A DNA stretch of 6,984 bases from Nitrospirota bacterium (GTDB taxonomy: Bacteria; Nitrospirota; Nitrospiria; Nitrospirales; Nitrospiraceae). Under the pieces are notes generated by a model that saw only the letters and a program-made list of their open reading frames with translations, was not told the DNA's origin and did no database searches. Position numbers and translations under genes: made by a program. The number at the start of each line of letters is the position of its first letter. Position 1 is the stretch's first letter. Shown here piece after piece: positions 6,666-6,984 of the stretch. The DNA lies in assembly GCA_016222925.1 (NCBI GenBank), contig JACRQB010000209.1:1-6984 (forward strand), given 5' to 3'.

Positions 6666-6691
6666 CGAGTGGGATCCCCACTCGTTATCTT
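6666..6691 (+). terminator. Intrinsic terminator after the pyc-hydrolase operon
   Basis: A perfect 8-bp GC-rich stem (6666-6673 CGAGTGGG with 6677-6684 CCCACTCG) closes a 3-nt loop and is followed by TTATCTT. It begins 11 nt after the hydrolase stop codon and lies before the next ribosome binding site. The T-tract is interrupted, so read-through into the downstream gene is possible. Confidence 0.6.
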
Positions 6692-6695
6692 CAGA

Positions 6696-6701
6696 AAGGA
6701 G
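6696..6701 (+). promoter_or_regulatory. Strong ribosome binding site of the tpx-like gene
   Basis: AAGGAG stands 6 nt before ATG 6708. It is the best Shine-Dalgarno sequence in the window and fixes the start of the partial gene that follows. Confidence 0.8.
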
Positions 6702-6707
6702 CCTACG

Positions 6708-6984
6708 ATGCGGACGAGATATGCTGGTTTCATTGGCACCACGCTGTGCCTTTCGCTTGGCCTTGTCGGATGTCAAACGATGGGAGGATCAACCGGCGCC
6801 GGCTTTTCCTACAAGAATATGCCGGTGGCAGATGGAACTGCTATTGCGGGCGAGGGCAACAAGGTCCTCTTCAAGGGCAACCCGTTGACGCTCGCCGGTA
6901 ACGGAGTCAAAGTCGGCGACACGCTCCGCGATGTGAACATCGCGCAGAACGACTTATCCCTCGTGAACATTGCACAGACCAAAG
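6708..6984 (+). CDS. tpx: Lipoprotein thiol peroxidase (Tpx family), N-terminal part, cut by the right edge
   Basis: Ninety-two codons are visible. Residues 1-22 form a lipoprotein signal (MRTRYAG, hydrophobic core, lipobox LVGC with Cys22; Gln at +2). From residue 52 the sequence follows the start of atypical 2-Cys peroxiredoxin Tpx: KVLFKGNPLTLAGNGVKVGD (52-71), then LRDVNIAQNDLSLVNIAQTK (73-92), matching the family pattern of FKGNP-TL, VKVGD and A-DLS-V. Tpx reduces hydrogen peroxide and organic peroxides with electrons from thioredoxin and is usually cytoplasmic with no signal; here an acylated N-terminus and a ~30-residue spacer place it outside the cytoplasm. The peroxidatic Cys and resolving Cys would lie beyond the window and cannot be checked. 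A redox-inactive relative is possible. Confidence 0.75.
   Translation, partial: MRTRYAGFIGTTLCLSLGLVGCQTMGGSTGAGFSYKNMPVADGTAIAGEGNKVLFKGNPLTLAGNGVKVGDTLRDVNIAQNDLSLVNIAQTK

Overview
This is bacterial chromosomal DNA of moderately high GC content with dense coding. The two carboxylase genes have the layout and wording of the two-subunit pyruvate carboxylase of Nitrospira-like bacteria (phylum Nitrospirota): a separate biotin carboxylase, then an OadA-like carboxyltransferase with a Lys-rich N-terminus and a C-terminal biotinyl domain. The assignment to Nitrospirota is an inference from protein character, not a search result.

Left part, minus strand (1-2212). Positions 1-1026 hold the N-terminal third to half of a HlyB/RtxB-type type I secretion ABC transporter, which runs off the left edge. 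Upstream of it lie a putative promoter with a 13-bp palindrome and a perfect 16-bp hairpin that probably terminates the next gene. That gene (1311-2123) encodes an outer-membrane beta-barrel-like protein resembling the LpxR/DUF2219 lipid A deacylase family. Its 5' end looks broken: the N-terminus appears to continue in another frame up to about 2212, and no signal peptide is found.

Right part, plus strand (2482-6984). pycA (biotin carboxylase, intact) is followed by pycB (carboxyltransferase plus biotin carrier), and then by a lipoprotein alpha/beta hydrolase whose start overlaps the pycB end by 26 nt. The three look like one operon, closed by a hairpin terminator at 6666-6691. After it, with its own strong ribosome binding site, begins a lipoprotein form of thiol peroxidase (Tpx), cut by the right edge.

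How they work together: PycA carboxylates biotin held on the C-terminal domain of PycB, and the PycB TIM barrel moves the carboxyl group to pyruvate to give oxaloacetate. In organisms with a reductive TCA cycle this is anaplerotic or part of carbon fixation. The most notable point is that pycB is not intact here: around 4811-4818 the frame changes and roughly 75-80 family-conserved residues are missing. Together with the damaged outer-membrane gene, this means either real gene decay or assembly error. I see no CRISPR array, tRNA, rRNA, transposase or recognisable new multi-gene system.
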